DNA from: an uncultured bacterium
GTDB lineage: Bacteria; Bacillota; Bacilli; Lactobacillales; Lactobacillaceae
Reading direction: 5' to 3'
NCBI GenBank assembly: GCA_905214545.1
Contig: CAJMMO010000006.1
Span: 1-50,163 of the forward strand
Length of the DNA: 50,163 nucleotides
The translations under genes and the position numbers were made by a program. Shown one piece after another: positions 31,510 through 40,575 of this stretch. A model generated the notes under the pieces. The model made no database searches. It was not told where the DNA came from and worked only from the letters and a program-made list of their open reading frames with translations. Within the stretch, counting starts at the first letter, position 1. Every line of letters starts with the position of its first letter.

Positions 31510-32880
31510 TTAATTATCTTCGTCATCGATACCCATTTCATCTTTGACCACGGCAGCAATTCTTTCCGTGTATTCATCAACTTTTTCTTGGGTTGGGCCT
31601 TCAGTCATTACCCGCAGCAATTGCTGAGTGCCTGATGGTCTTACCAAGACGCGGCCGTCATCGCCCAGTTCTTTTTCAACAGTATCGATGACTTCCTTGA
31701 TGGCCTTGTTTTCATGCCATGAGTCTTTGTCGTGAACCGGCACGTTGATTAAGCGTTGCGGGTAGTCCTTGAAGCCTTCCAGCAATTCTGACAGGGACTT
31801 GCCGGTTTGCTTCATGACGTACAGCAGGTGCAGACCAGTCAGCATGCCGTCACCGGTGATGTGGTAGTCAAACATGATGACGTGGCCTGATTGCTCGCCG
31901 CCCAGGTTGTAGCCGTTCTTGATCATTTCTTCTGAAACGTAACGGTCGCCGACCTTGGTGCGGACGTTGTGCATGCCTTCAGCTTCCAAAGCCTTCTTCA
32001 GGCCGAAGTTGCTCATGACAGTAGTAACGATGGTGTCCTTCTTCAAGCGGCCGTGTTGAGCCATGAAGTTGCCGAGGATGTACATGATGTGGTCGCCGTC
32101 AACTTCGTTGCCGTTTTCGTCAACTGCGATGCAGCGGTCAGCGTCGCCGTCGAAGGCCAGGCCGACTTGGGCGTGCTGCTTCACAACTTCTTCTTGCAGC
32201 TTCTTAGTGTGGGTAGCACCAACGTGGTCGTTGATGTTCAAGCCGTTAGGGTTAGTGGCAATGGTGGTGAAGTCGATGTTCAAGTCTGCAAACAGACGAG
32301 AAATCAGCTTGCTTGCGGCACCGTTAGCGCCGTCGACAACGACCTTAATGCCGTCCAGGTCTTCTGGAATAGTTTGTTCGATAAATTGCAGGTACTTGGA
32401 GCTGCCTTCTGGGAATTCTTCAACAACGCCCAGGCCCTTTGCTGATGGACGCGGCAGCTTGTCTTCTGGGGCGTCGATCAGTTTTTCAATTTCTTCTTCG
32501 ACTGCGTCTGACAGCTTGTAGCCGTCGCCGCCGAAGAACTTGATCCCGTTGTCTTCAACCGGGTTGTGTGATGCTGAAACTTGAATCCCGGCATCTGCGC
32601 CTTGCGCTCTGATCAGGTAGGAAACGCCTGGGGTAGTCATGACGCCGATGTTTAAAACTTCAATCCCGACTGACAGCAGACCGGAGATCAGTGAGTATTG
32701 CAGCATCTGACCAGAAATACGGGTGTCGCGAGCAACTAAAACTTTAGGAGCTTCAGACTTGTCCTTCTTGTGCTTGGTCAAAACATAGCCGCCGCAACGG
32801 CCCAGTTTGAAAGCCATTTCTGGGGTCAATACAGCGTTTGCAATACCACGCACACCGTCAGTACCAAAATATTTCAACAT
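31510..32880 (-). CDS. glmM: phosphoglucosamine mutase
   Basis: This 456-aa enzyme converts glucosamine-6-phosphate to glucosamine-1-phosphate. Visible motifs are KYFGTDGVRGIAN, the phospho-Ser loop SASHNPVEDNGIK (Ser104), metal loop LAFDGDADRC, and the C-terminal phosphate-binding RPSGTQQLLRVMTEG. It lies between cdaR and glmS, the conserved cdaA-cdaR-glmM order. In several Firmicutes GlmM binds CdaA and lowers c-di-AMP synthesis. ATG at 32878-32880 with AGAGAGGT upstream. Confidence 0.97.
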   Translation of the reverse strand: MLKYFGTDGVRGIANAVLTPEMAFKLGRCGGYVLTKHKKDKSEAPKVLVARDTRISGQMLQYSLISGLLSVGIEVLNIGVMTTPGVSYLIRAQGADAGIQVSASHNPVEDNGIKFFGGDGYKLSDAVEEEIEKLIDAPEDKLPRPSAKGLGVVEEFPEGSSKYLQFIEQTIPEDLDGIKVVVDGANGAASKLISRLFADLNIDFTTIATNPNGLNINDHVGATHTKKLQEEVVKQHAQVGLAFDGDADRCIAVDENGNEVDGDHIMYILGNFMAQHGRLKKDTIVTTVMSNFGLKKALEAEGMHNVRTKVGDRYVSEEMIKNGYNLGGEQSGHVIMFDYHITGDGMLTGLHLLYVMKQTGKSLSELLEGFKDYPQRLINVPVHDKDSWHENKAIKEVIDTVEKELGDDGRVLVRPSGTQQLLRVMTEGPTQEKVDEYTERIAAVVKDEMGIDDEDN

Positions 32881-32914
32881 TGCTTAACTACCTCTCTTAA
32901 ATATTTTTTCTTGC

Positions 32915-33886
32915 TTAATTGCGGTCGACAGGCGAACTGCCGGCAACTCTGATCTTGACTGCCACCTCAGCAGGGTCGGCTTTAGCGACGCCTTCAGGCA
33001 GCTCTGCCTTGTAGCGGTAGGTGCCGGTCTGTTTGACGTCGGCCAAGTCGACGTTGACGTTGACCTGGCTGATTTTTTTCAGAGCTTTTTTAGACCCATA
33101 AAGTCTGACCCTACTCTGCTTTGCAGTCAAGGAGTAAATCTTATTTGCCTGCTCGTGGCTGGTCGCCAGCTTTACCTTGACGTCCTTGTGGTAAGCCTTG
33201 ATCGGCAGTTTGACCAGCACGGTGGCTGGGTCGATCACGACGTTGAGCGGCTTGCCGTTCTTGTCGGTCGCCGTCAGGATGACCTGCTGGCTGACCGTCT
33301 GCCGGACGCCTTTGCTCAGGTTCAGGCGCGCCGTCACGCTGTGCAGTTCTTTCATTTCGCTGACCGAACCGGCCACGGTGACAACACGCGGATCGCTGGT
33401 GGCCGTGCCAATGGTATAGCCCTTAGCGACAGCATTTTTATTATACTCTATTTGAACAGGCATCGTGCGCGTTTTTCGCTTTTGCACATTGACCCTGACT
33501 TTACTAGGTTTAATAGAGTATTTCAACTGCTTGCTGAGCCCGCTGACCTTGACCGGCACCGTGTGCTTGCCGACGGACGCCTTGGTGATGTCGATGTAGA
33601 CCCGGAAGCTGCGCGTGTTGACGGTGGAGGTCACCAGCGCGGCGGAACCTTCCAAGGTGATCTTGACCTTTTCCGGATAGCCGACCACGTAGTAGCGGTC
33701 CGCGTCGACGGAAACCTGCAGCGGCACCGAAATAGTCTGCGTCCGCGTCGCAGTCTGCATCGTCTTAGGCCGCTGCTGCTGAAAGGCTAGGCCCGAACGC
33801 GAATTGTTCGTGTAGACCGACAGCAGGATCGCGCACAGCAAGGCGAGAATACTGTAAAAAGCGTTGCTGTTAAAAAACTTTTTCAC
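32915..33886 (-). CDS. cdaR: CdaR (YbbR-domain) regulator of c-di-AMP synthesis
   Basis: This 323-aa protein has one N-terminal helix (about 8-26) and then repeated YbbR domains outside the membrane. Each repeat carries patterns such as VPLQVSVDADRYYVVGYPEKVKITLEG and MPVQIEYNKNAVAKGYTIGTATSDP. CdaR binds and modulates CdaA. The ATG at 33884-33886 overlaps the cdaA stop (ATGA), so the two are translated together. glmM starts 35 bases downstream. Confidence 0.92.
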   Translation of the reverse strand: MKKFFNSNAFYSILALLCAILLSVYTNNSRSGLAFQQQRPKTMQTATRTQTISVPLQVSVDADRYYVVGYPEKVKITLEGSAALVTSTVNTRSFRVYIDITKASVGKHTVPVKVSGLSKQLKYSIKPSKVRVNVQKRKTRTMPVQIEYNKNAVAKGYTIGTATSDPRVVTVAGSVSEMKELHSVTARLNLSKGVRQTVSQQVILTATDKNGKPLNVVIDPATVLVKLPIKAYHKDVKVKLATSHEQANKIYSLTAKQSRVRLYGSKKALKKISQVNVNVDLADVKQTGTYRYKAELPEGVAKADPAEVAVKIRVAGSSPVDRN

Positions 33887-34728
33887 TTATCTGCGCCCCA
33901 CTTCCAAAAGTGCTTGAAAAACTTTTCCAATCGCGAGCCCTCTTTAGCAGCCGGCTGGACGAACTGGGCCCGCAGGAACTTCATGTATTCCTCGCGGCTT
34001 AAGTCGAGCATCAGCCGGTTGTTGTTAGTGATCGTCACGCCGCCGGTTTCTTCTGAAACCACGATCGTGATGGCGTCGGTCACCTCGGAGATGCCGACCG
34101 CGGCCCGGTGTCTGGTCCCGAGCTTTTTCGGAATCGTGTTGCTGTCAGACAGCGGCAGGTAGGCCGCTGCGACCGCCACACGGCCGTCCTTGATGATCAC
34201 GGCCCCGTCGTGCAGAGGCGTGTTTGGAATAAAGATGTTGATCAAAAGCTCGCCCGTGGTTTCGGCATCGATCGGGATCCCGGTTTCCATGTAGTCCTCC
34301 AGGCCGGTGTTGCGCTGAATGGTAATTAAAGCGCCGATCCGCCTTTTTGACATATACTGGATCGCCTTGTCGAGCTCTTTGACAAACTTCTCCGAGCTGG
34401 CCTGGGCGCTTTTAGGACCGGACGAGCCGAAAAACGGCGACCGCCCTAATTTTTCCAGCCCGCGCCGAATTTCCGGCTGGAAGATGACGATGACGCCGAT
34501 GACCGACCAAGACAAGACCTGGTCGACCAAAAAGGTCAGCGTGTAAAGATGTAAAAAGCCGGCTGCCAGCCTGATCACGACGATGATCGCAATCCCTTTG
34601 GCCAGCTGGACAGCCTTGGTGCCTTTGATAAGCAGGATCAAGTGGTAGATGATGTACCACACGATCAAAATATCAAGAAGGCCCATCAAATTTGTATAAG
34701 AAAAGATATGCTGAAAGCTTGTATTCAT
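33883..34728 (-). CDS. cdaA: diadenylate cyclase CdaA
   Basis: From ATG 34726-34728 (GGTGGAAA upstream) the protein has 281 aa: three membrane helices (about 10-30, 38-56 and 60-80), then a DAC domain. The domain has the catalytic DGAVIIKDGRV (DGA) and GTRHRAAVGISE (RHR) motifs. It condenses two ATP into c-di-AMP, which controls potassium and osmolyte transport and wall integrity. It is the first gene of cdaA-cdaR-glmM. The potD stop is only 38 bases upstream, so its promoter probably lies within potD or transcription continues from the pot genes. Confidence 0.95.
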   Translation of the reverse strand: MNTSFQHIFSYTNLMGLLDILIVWYIIYHLILLIKGTKAVQLAKGIAIIVVIRLAAGFLHLYTLTFLVDQVLSWSVIGVIVIFQPEIRRGLEKLGRSPFFGSSGPKSAQASSEKFVKELDKAIQYMSKRRIGALITIQRNTGLEDYMETGIPIDAETTGELLINIFIPNTPLHDGAVIIKDGRVAVAAAYLPLSDSNTIPKKLGTRHRAAVGISEVTDAITIVVSEETGGVTITNNNRLMLDLSREEYMKFLRAQFVQPAAKEGSRLEKFFKHFWKWGADK

Positions 34729-34766
34729 GATATTTCCACCGCTTTCATTATACAAAAAATCCGCTT

Positions 34767-35837
34767 TTAACGGGTGTTCATTTTAAAATTCAAAAACAGG
34801 TCGTTATATTCCTGCACCTGCGCCGGCGATAAGTTTTTGAACACCTGCAGCTTGGCCAGCTGGTCCGGTTTTGGATAAAACTGCGGGTCAAAGCTGCCCT
34901 CTTTTTGCAAAAGCTCCTGGGCTTTTGGAACCGGCGTCGAATAGCCGACGTACTTGGCGTTGGCCGCGGCGTTTTCCGGCCGCAGCATGAAGTTGATGAA
35001 GGCGTAGGCCGCCTTTTTGTTGCGGGCGCCCTTCGGGATCACCAGGTTGTCAAACCAGAGGTTGGACCCTTCTTGCGGGACTACGTAGTGCAGGTGGCGG
35101 TTGACGGCGATCATCTGCTGGGCTTCGCCCGACCAGGTCACCGCGACCTTGGCGTCGCCCTGCTCCATGTACATCTTGATCTCGTCGGCCACGATCGCCT
35201 TGACGTTGGGCTGCAGCTCGTTGAGCTTGGCAGCGGCCACGCGCAGCTGGACGGCGTTAGTCGTGTTCAGCGACTCGCCCTGCGACAGCAAGGCAAAGCC
35301 GAGCACGTCGCGGGCCGAGTCCACCAGCATGACCGAGTCGCGCAGACCCGGTTGCCAGAGGTCATTCCAGTGGTCCACCTCGCTTTTTTTCACGAACTGG
35401 TCGTTGTAGACGATGCCCAAGGTGCCCCAAAAATAAGGGACCGAGTAGTTGTTGTGCGGGTCAAAGGACTTGTTTAAAAAGCTGGTGCCGACATACTTCA
35501 TGTTCGGCAGCTGGCTTTGGTCCAGGCGGTTTAAGAGGTGCTCTTTGCGCATCTTGGCGATCGTGTAGTCCGACGGCACCGCGATGTCGAAGTGGGTGCC
35601 GCCCTGCCGGATCTTCGTCAGCATGGCTTCGTTTGAGTCGAAAGTCTGGTAGCTGACCTCATAGCCGGTCTCGCGCTCAAACTTTTTTAATAAACTAGGC
35701 GCTACGTAGTCGCCCCAATTATAAATGACCAAGGTGTGGCTGCCGGGCTTGGGCGTTTTCTGCAAAAGCCGCGCGCCGCCAAAACAGGCCAGGCCGGCTA
35801 ACAGCAGGCCCAAAGCGGCATAAATGATCTTTTTCAT
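34767..35837 (-). CDS. potD: spermidine/putrescine ABC transporter substrate-binding protein
   Basis: This 356-aa protein has an N-terminal hydrophobic signal or anchor (KKIIYAALGLLLAGLACFGGARLL). A LAGLAC segment could act as a lipobox. A type-2 periplasmic-binding fold follows with LVIYNWGDYVAPSLLKKFERETGYEV, FDIAVPSDYTIAKM, VPYFWGTLGIVYND and the C-terminal YVGYSTPVPKA. These are polyamine-binding signatures (PotD/PotF). It captures spermidine or putrescine outside the cell and delivers it to PotBC. The ATG overlaps the potC stop by 4 bases, and the pot genes form a compact potABCD operon. Confidence 0.95.
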   Translation of the reverse strand: MKKIIYAALGLLLAGLACFGGARLLQKTPKPGSHTLVIYNWGDYVAPSLLKKFERETGYEVSYQTFDSNEAMLTKIRQGGTHFDIAVPSDYTIAKMRKEHLLNRLDQSQLPNMKYVGTSFLNKSFDPHNNYSVPYFWGTLGIVYNDQFVKKSEVDHWNDLWQPGLRDSVMLVDSARDVLGFALLSQGESLNTTNAVQLRVAAAKLNELQPNVKAIVADEIKMYMEQGDAKVAVTWSGEAQQMIAVNRHLHYVVPQEGSNLWFDNLVIPKGARNKKAAYAFINFMLRPENAAANAKYVGYSTPVPKAQELLQKEGSFDPQFYPKPDQLAKLQVFKNLSPAQVQEYNDLFLNFKMNTR

Positions 35838-36637
35838 AGCAGGTTCCCTTTGTTTTCACCAAAATCGCTGCCGGTTTTCTTACTGATGGCATAATAGCCG
35901 CCGGCAAACAGCAAGACAACTAAGACCATCAGCGTGCTCAAGGCGTTGATCTCCAGGCTGATGCCCTGCCGCGCCCGCGAATAAATTTCCACCGACAGCG
36001 TGGTAAAGCCGTTGCCTGTGACGAAAAAAGTGACGGCGAAGTCATCCAGCGAGTAGGTCATCGCCATAAACAGGCCGCTGAAGATCCCCGGCACCAGCTC
36101 CGGCAAGATCACCTTGCTTAAGACCTGGCTGGGGCTGGCGCCTAGGTCCTGGGCCGCGTCAACCAAGGACGGGTCCAGCTGCTGCAAGCGCGGCAGCACC
36201 ATTAACAGCACGATCGGGATCGAAAAAGCGACGTGGCTGAGCAAGACCGAGACAAAGCTCAAGGAAATGCCCAATGCCGTAAACAGCACCAGGAAGCTGG
36301 CCCCGATGATGACGTCGGGCGATACCAGCAAAATATTGTTTAAGACCAAGGTGGCATTTTTCAGCTTTTTATTTTTCAGCCAGTAAACGCCCAAGGCGCC
36401 GCCCGTGCCGATGATGGTCGCCAGCAGGCCGGAAATGAGCGCCAGGCCGATCGTCTGCAGGAAAATTGCCAGCAGGTTCTTGTCGGCCAGCAGTTCGCGG
36501 TAGTGCACCAGGCTGAAGCCCGCAAACGAGTTCATGTTGTTGCCGCTGGAAAAAGAATAGTAGATCAAATAAAAAATTGGCAGGTACAAAAGCAGCAGGA
36601 CCGCTGCCAAGTACAAGCGGCTGATAAATTTACGCAT
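35834..36637 (-). CDS. potC: polyamine ABC transporter permease PotC
   Basis: This 267-aa protein has six membrane helices. It carries the permease EAA-type loop DAAQDLGASPSQVLSKVILPELVPGI (about 160-185), through which it contacts the ATPase PotA. With PotB it forms the spermidine/putrescine channel. It starts 1 base after the potB stop and overlaps potD by 4 bases. Confidence 0.95.
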   Translation of the reverse strand: MRKFISRLYLAAVLLLLYLPIFYLIYYSFSSGNNMNSFAGFSLVHYRELLADKNLLAIFLQTIGLALISGLLATIIGTGGALGVYWLKNKKLKNATLVLNNILLVSPDVIIGASFLVLFTALGISLSFVSVLLSHVAFSIPIVLLMVLPRLQQLDPSLVDAAQDLGASPSQVLSKVILPELVPGIFSGLFMAMTYSLDDFAVTFFVTGNGFTTLSVEIYSRARQGISLEINALSTLMVLVVLLFAGGYYAISKKTGSDFGENKGNLL

Positions 36638-36638
36638 C

Positions 36639-37433
36639 TCAATTATCCTTCGAGTTGGTCACAAGCAAGGTCAAGATCATCAGCAGAATCAAGATCACGC
36701 CGATCATCGAGCCCAGGTGCCAGTTCATTGTCGTCAAAAAGTACTCTTCGATCGCGGTCCCCAAGGTGATGACCTTGTTGCCGCCGATGAGCCTTGTAAT
36801 CATAAACAAAGACAGGGACGGAATAAAGACAGCCTGGACGCCGGCCTTGACCCCCGACAAAGATAAGGGCCAGATCACGCGGCTGAAAATCTGCCAGCGG
36901 TTGGCCCCCAAGTCGGCGGCCGCTTCGACCAGCGCGGGGTCGATGCCCTTGATTGCATCATAGATCGGCAGGACCATGAACGGTATTTCAATATAGGAAG
37001 CGACGACGACAAAAGAAAAGTCGGTGAACAAAAACTGGACGGGCGCGACCCCAAACAGCCTTAAAAAGTTGTCGATCATGCCATGCGAGCTGAAGATGCC
37101 AATAAAGGCGTAGGTCTTCAGCAGCAGGTTGACCCAGGTCGGCAGGATGATGAGCAAAAGCCAGAGCTGCTGGTTTTTCAGCTTGCTGATGATGTAGGCC
37201 ACGGGGTAGGAAATCAGGCCCGTCACCAAGGTGATCAGCAGCGCGTATAAAAAGGAGTTGAGCATCATCCGCAAGAAGATGCCGTTGCCGGCCACCGTCG
37301 TCAAGTTTATCAGGCTGAAGTGTCCGGCGGTGTTGGTGAATGCCTCATAGGCGATCAGCACCAGCGGCGCTAGGACGAACAAGAACAGCCAGACGACGTA
37401 AGGCAGCACAAAAAGCGTTTTTTGTTTTTTCAT
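36639..37433 (-). CDS. potB: polyamine ABC transporter permease PotB
   Basis: This 264-aa protein has six membrane helices, with the EAA loop EAAADLGANRWQIFSRVIWPLSLSGV (about 170-195). It is the partner permease of PotC. The ATG at 37431-37433 overlaps the potA stop by 4 bases, indicating coupled translation. Confidence 0.95.
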   Translation of the reverse strand: MKKQKTLFVLPYVVWLFLFVLAPLVLIAYEAFTNTAGHFSLINLTTVAGNGIFLRMMLNSFLYALLITLVTGLISYPVAYIISKLKNQQLWLLLIILPTWVNLLLKTYAFIGIFSSHGMIDNFLRLFGVAPVQFLFTDFSFVVVASYIEIPFMVLPIYDAIKGIDPALVEAAADLGANRWQIFSRVIWPLSLSGVKAGVQAVFIPSLSLFMITRLIGGNKVITLGTAIEEYFLTTMNWHLGSMIGVILILLMILTLLVTNSKDN

Positions 37434-38530
37434 GACCGCTCCCCCGGGTTGTCTTCGTATTGGCCCAGCCGTTCGTCGAAGTCTTCTTCGGATTCGCCAA
37501 AGCGCATGACGTGGATGTCGTCTGGGGCAAAAGTGAGCCCGTAGACCTGCCCCGGCACGACTTTTTGGTTGGCCTGGATCAGCCAGTCGTTTTGGCCGTC
37601 GTCGACCGCCTTGATCTCAAAGTGGTCGCCTAAAAACAGCTCGCTTTCCACCTTGACCGAGATCTTGCCGCGCTCGGGCGCCACGATCTGCAGGTCCTCG
37701 GGCCGCAGCACGACTTGCACGCTTTCGTTGGCGGGGATGCCGGCGTCGACGCAGGCAAAGCGGCGGTTGGCAAACTCGACTTCAAAGTCCTTGACCATGT
37801 GGCCGGGCATGATGTTAGAGTCCCCGATAAAGCGCGCGACAAAGCCGTTGACCGGCTCGTCGTAGATGGCCACGGGCGAACCCGACTGCTGGATCTGGCC
37901 CTTGTTTACGACGAATATCTCGTCGCTGACGGACAGCGCCTCTTCCTGGTCGTGGGTGACAAAGACGAAAGTGATGCCCAGCTCTTTTTGGATCCGGCGC
38001 AGCTCAAACTGCATGTTCTTGCGCAAGCGCTTGTCTAAGGCCGACAGGCTTTCGTCTAACAGCAGGACCTGCGGCTCGTTGACCAGCGCGCGGGCAATCG
38101 CCACGCGCTGCTGCTGGCCGCCGGACAATTCCTTCGGCATCCTTTTTTCAAATCCTTGCAGTTCGACCAGCTGCAGCATCCCCGCCACTTTTTTCTTGAT
38201 CTCCTTGGCCGGCAGCTTTTTCAAACGCAGGCCGAAGGCGATATTTTCAAAGACGTTCATGTGCGGGAACAGCGCGTAGTTTTGGAAGACGGTGTTGACC
38301 GGCCGCTGGGCAGGCGCCAGCTTGGTGATGTCCTTGCCCTGATACAAGATCTGCCCCGTGCTGGGCTGCACGAAGCCGGCAATGATGCGCAAGATCGTGG
38401 TCTTGCCGGAACCGGACGGCCCCAGCAGCGAGTAGAACTTGCCGGCCTCCAGCTCCAAATTGATGTCACGCAAGGCAGTGAAGCCGTCGTCGTAACGCTT
38501 GCTAATGCCCTTCAACTCGATTACTTTCAT
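37430..38530 (-). CDS. potA: polyamine ABC transporter ATPase PotA
   Basis: The ATG at 38528-38530 (AAAGGA upstream) gives 366 aa. An ABC ATPase domain has Walker A GPSGSGKTTI, Q-loop FQNYALFPHM, signature LSGGQQQRVAIARAL, Walker B VLLLDESLSAL and H-loop FVTHDQEEAL. A C-terminal TOBE-type domain (about 240-366) includes VVLRPEDLQIVAPE. It energises uptake of spermidine and putrescine. The ribosome site directly follows a strong terminator hairpin, so expression probably depends on read-through from murB or on regulated termination. Confidence 0.95.
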   Translation of the reverse strand: MKVIELKGISKRYDDGFTALRDINLELEAGKFYSLLGPSGSGKTTILRIIAGFVQPSTGQILYQGKDITKLAPAQRPVNTVFQNYALFPHMNVFENIAFGLRLKKLPAKEIKKKVAGMLQLVELQGFEKRMPKELSGGQQQRVAIARALVNEPQVLLLDESLSALDKRLRKNMQFELRRIQKELGITFVFVTHDQEEALSVSDEIFVVNKGQIQQSGSPVAIYDEPVNGFVARFIGDSNIMPGHMVKDFEVEFANRRFACVDAGIPANESVQVVLRPEDLQIVAPERGKISVKVESELFLGDHFEIKAVDDGQNDWLIQANQKVVPGQVYGLTFAPDDIHVMRFGESEEDFDERLGQYEDNPGERS

Positions 38531-38545
38531 TGCTTTTTTTCCTTT

Positions 38546-38576
38546 AAAAAAAGCCGCAAGCAAGTGCTTGCAGCTC
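38546..38576 (-). terminator. intrinsic terminator between murB and potA
   Basis: On the minus strand AGCTGCAAGCA and TGCTTGCGGCT (38576-38553) form an 11-bp stem with a very short loop, followed by seven Ts (38552-38546). The potA ribosome site starts right after the T-run. It begins 8 bases after the murB stop. Confidence 0.85.
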
Positions 38577-38584
38577 ATGATTGG

Positions 38585-39475
38585 CTAAGCCTCTTCGCCG
38601 ATAATTCTGACTTCAGTATGCAGGTCCACGTCGAACTTGGCCTTGACCCCTTTCTGGATCTTGTGAATTTCGCCTAAGTAGTCGGTGGCTGTGGCCCCGC
38701 CGGTGTTGATGATGAAGCCGGCGTGCTTGTTAGAGTTCTGCGCACCGCCGACGTGGCTGCCTTGCAGCCCTGCGGCGATGATCATCGGGCCTACGAAGTG
38801 GCCCTTAGGGCGCTTGAAGACGGACCCGCAGGACGGGTAGTCCAGCGGCTGTTTAAACCGGCGCAGCGCGTTCAGATAGTTCATCTGGTCTAAGATGACT
38901 CTCCTATCGCCGCGCTTTAACTTAAAGGAAGCACTTAACACGATGTCACCGTTTTCCTGCAGCACGGAGTGGCGGTAGGAAAAGTCCATCTGGTCGTGAT
39001 TGTAGGTCTTGATCTCGCCTGCGCGCGTCAAAACCGTGGTCTCGTAAAAGCAGTCCTTGGTCTCGCCGCCGTAAGCGCCGGCGTTCATGAAGACCGCCCC
39101 GCCGACTGAGCCGGGGATGCCGGCCGCAAACTCCAGGCCGCTTAAGCCGGCATGGCCGGCAGCAAAGGAGGTATCGATGATCCGAGCCCCGGCTTGGGCC
39201 GTGACCAGGTCGCCTGCGACCTTGATCTCTTTCATCTTAGTCATGATAATCGTCAAGCCCTTGATGCCGCCGTCGCGGATGATCAGGTTTGAGGCATTGC
39301 CGATCACCGTCAGCGGCACATCCTGCTCACGGCAGGCTGCAACCAGCGTTTTGACCTGGTCGACATTTTCAGGAAAGGCCAGCATCTCGGCTGGGCCGCC
39401 GGTTTCGGTAAAAGAAAAACGGCTTAAAGGCACGTTTTCGCGAATATTAATCTTGGGATCTTCAATTTTCAGCAA
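38585..39475 (-). CDS. murB: UDP-N-acetylenolpyruvoylglucosamine reductase
   Basis: This 296-aa FAD enzyme reduces UDP-GlcNAc-enolpyruvate to UDP-MurNAc in peptidoglycan synthesis. Motifs: TETGGPAEMLAFPENVDQV, IGNASNLIIRDGGIKGL, GIPGSVGGAVFMNAGAYGGET, FSYRHS, SCGSVFKRP (proton-donating Ser) and C-terminal HTEVRIIGEEA with the catalytic Glu. It is of the type lacking the Tyr loop, as in Bacilli. The start is TTG 39473-39475 with AAGGAG 9 bases upstream. It is divergent from the exonuclease gene. Confidence 0.95.
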   Translation of the reverse strand: MLKIEDPKINIRENVPLSRFSFTETGGPAEMLAFPENVDQVKTLVAACREQDVPLTVIGNASNLIIRDGGIKGLTIIMTKMKEIKVAGDLVTAQAGARIIDTSFAAGHAGLSGLEFAAGIPGSVGGAVFMNAGAYGGETKDCFYETTVLTRAGEIKTYNHDQMDFSYRHSVLQENGDIVLSASFKLKRGDRRVILDQMNYLNALRRFKQPLDYPSCGSVFKRPKGHFVGPMIIAAGLQGSHVGGAQNSNKHAGFIINTGGATATDYLGEIHKIQKGVKAKFDVDLHTEVRIIGEEA

Positions 39476-39545
39476 TTGCCCGCACTCCTTTTTTCATGTT
39501 CAGCACCTAATATCATACCGCAAAGGACTGTTTTAAACATTAATG

Positions 39546-39551
39546 TATAAT
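39546..39551 (+). promoter_or_regulatory. -10 box of the DnaQ-like exonuclease gene
   Basis: Perfect TATAAT (in TGTATAATA) 28 bases upstream of the ATG at 39579, inside the frame extension that would start at 39543. This supports the downstream start. No good -35 is seen. Confidence 0.45.
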
Positions 39552-39578
39552 ACTTTTATAAAAGACAAGGAGACCAAG

Positions 39579-40112
39579 ATGAACTTCGTAGCAATGGACT
39601 TTGAAACCGCCAACCGCTATCCCGAAAGCGCCTGCTCGCTGGCCTTAGTGGTCGTGCAAAATAATGAAATCGTCGACCGTTTTTACAGCGTCATCAACCC
39701 GCAGATGACCTTTGACGCCCGCAACATCAAGATCCACCAGATCACGGCGGACGATGTCAAAGACGCGCCGACCATGGAAGAAGTCTGGGCCAAGATCAGC
39801 GGGCTGTTCCGGCCGGGGATGCTGGTGGCCGCCCACAACGCGCGCTTTGACGCCAACGTCTTGGCCAAGTCGCTAGCCCGCTACGGCATCCGCCGCCCGC
39901 ACTACAGCCTGATCGACACCCTGGCGACCGCCCGCCGCTTTGAGCCGGGCCTGAAAAACTACAAGCTGCAGACTGTCTCTGCCGCCGTCGGCGCTGACTT
40001 ATGGCACCACCACAACGCCTTGAGCGACAGCGAGGCTTGTGCCGAGATCCTGATCAGCGAGTACAAAAAAATGGGCCGTGAGCCCATTGAAAAATTTATT
40101 AAGCAGATTTAA
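39579..40112 (+). CDS. DnaQ-like 3'-5' exonuclease
   Basis: The ATG at 39579 has AAGGAG 7 bases upstream and gives 177 aa. DEDDh exonuclease motifs: VAMDFETAN (Exo I), HNARFDANVL (Exo II) and HHNALSDSEACAEI (Exo III with His and Asp). It is a stand-alone proofreading-type or oligonucleotide exonuclease, not the PolC-fused domain. A role in DNA repair or RNA turnover is inferred. The stop overlaps the 3' end of the convergent tsaE by 14 bases. Confidence 0.88.
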   Translation: MNFVAMDFETANRYPESACSLALVVVQNNEIVDRFYSVINPQMTFDARNIKIHQITADDVKDAPTMEEVWAKISGLFRPGMLVAAHNARFDANVLAKSLARYGIRRPHYSLIDTLATARRFEPGLKNYKLQTVSAAVGADLWHHHNALSDSEACAEILISEYKKMGREPIEKFIKQI

Positions 40113-40572
40113 TGTCGTCCCACCATTGCTGTGCGCGCGGCCCCACGGCCTTGACGCTCACAGTTCTTTTGGTGGAATCCCAGCTGTCGTCGACCCGGCG
40201 CAGGGTCAATTCCAAAAACTCGTGCGGCAGCTGGTCTTTGACGTATTGCGGCCACTCCATGACGATCAGCCCGCCGGCAGCCAAGTAGCCCGGCAGGTCG
40301 ATGCTGGATAAGTCGCCGTCTTCGAGCCGGTACATGTCCATGTGAAAAAGAGGCATCTTGCCTTCGCGGTACTCGCGCACGATCGTGAAGGTCGGACTTT
40401 TGACAGGCCGGCGGATGCCCAAGGCTGCGGCAATGCCCTTCGTCAAAGTGGTCTTGCCGGCGCCTAAGTCGCCGGATAACAGCAGCAGGTCGCCGCCTTT
40501 AGAAGCGGCGCCTATTTTTTTGCCCAAAGCGATCATCGCTTCGGCAGAATCGATATGCATTGTCTCTGTCAT
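40099..40572 (-). CDS. tsaE: tRNA threonylcarbamoyladenosine biosynthesis ATPase TsaE
   Basis: This 157-aa P-loop ATPase has Walker A LSGDLGAGKTTLTKGIAAALG, switch-like KSPTFTIVREY and the TsaE signature HMDMYRLEDGDLSSIDLPGYL, followed by VMEWPQ. With TsaB and TsaD it forms t6A37 on ANN-decoding tRNAs. AGGAGG 8 bases before ATG 40570-40572, 3 bases after the pta stop, so it is co-transcribed with pta and ung. Its last 14 bases overlap the convergent exonuclease gene. Confidence 0.95.
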   Translation of the reverse strand: MTETMHIDSAEAMIALGKKIGAASKGGDLLLLSGDLGAGKTTLTKGIAAALGIRRPVKSPTFTIVREYREGKMPLFHMDMYRLEDGDLSSIDLPGYLAAGGLIVMEWPQYVKDQLPHEFLELTLRRVDDSWDSTKRTVSVKAVGPRAQQWWDDIKSA

Positions 40573-40575
40573 CGG

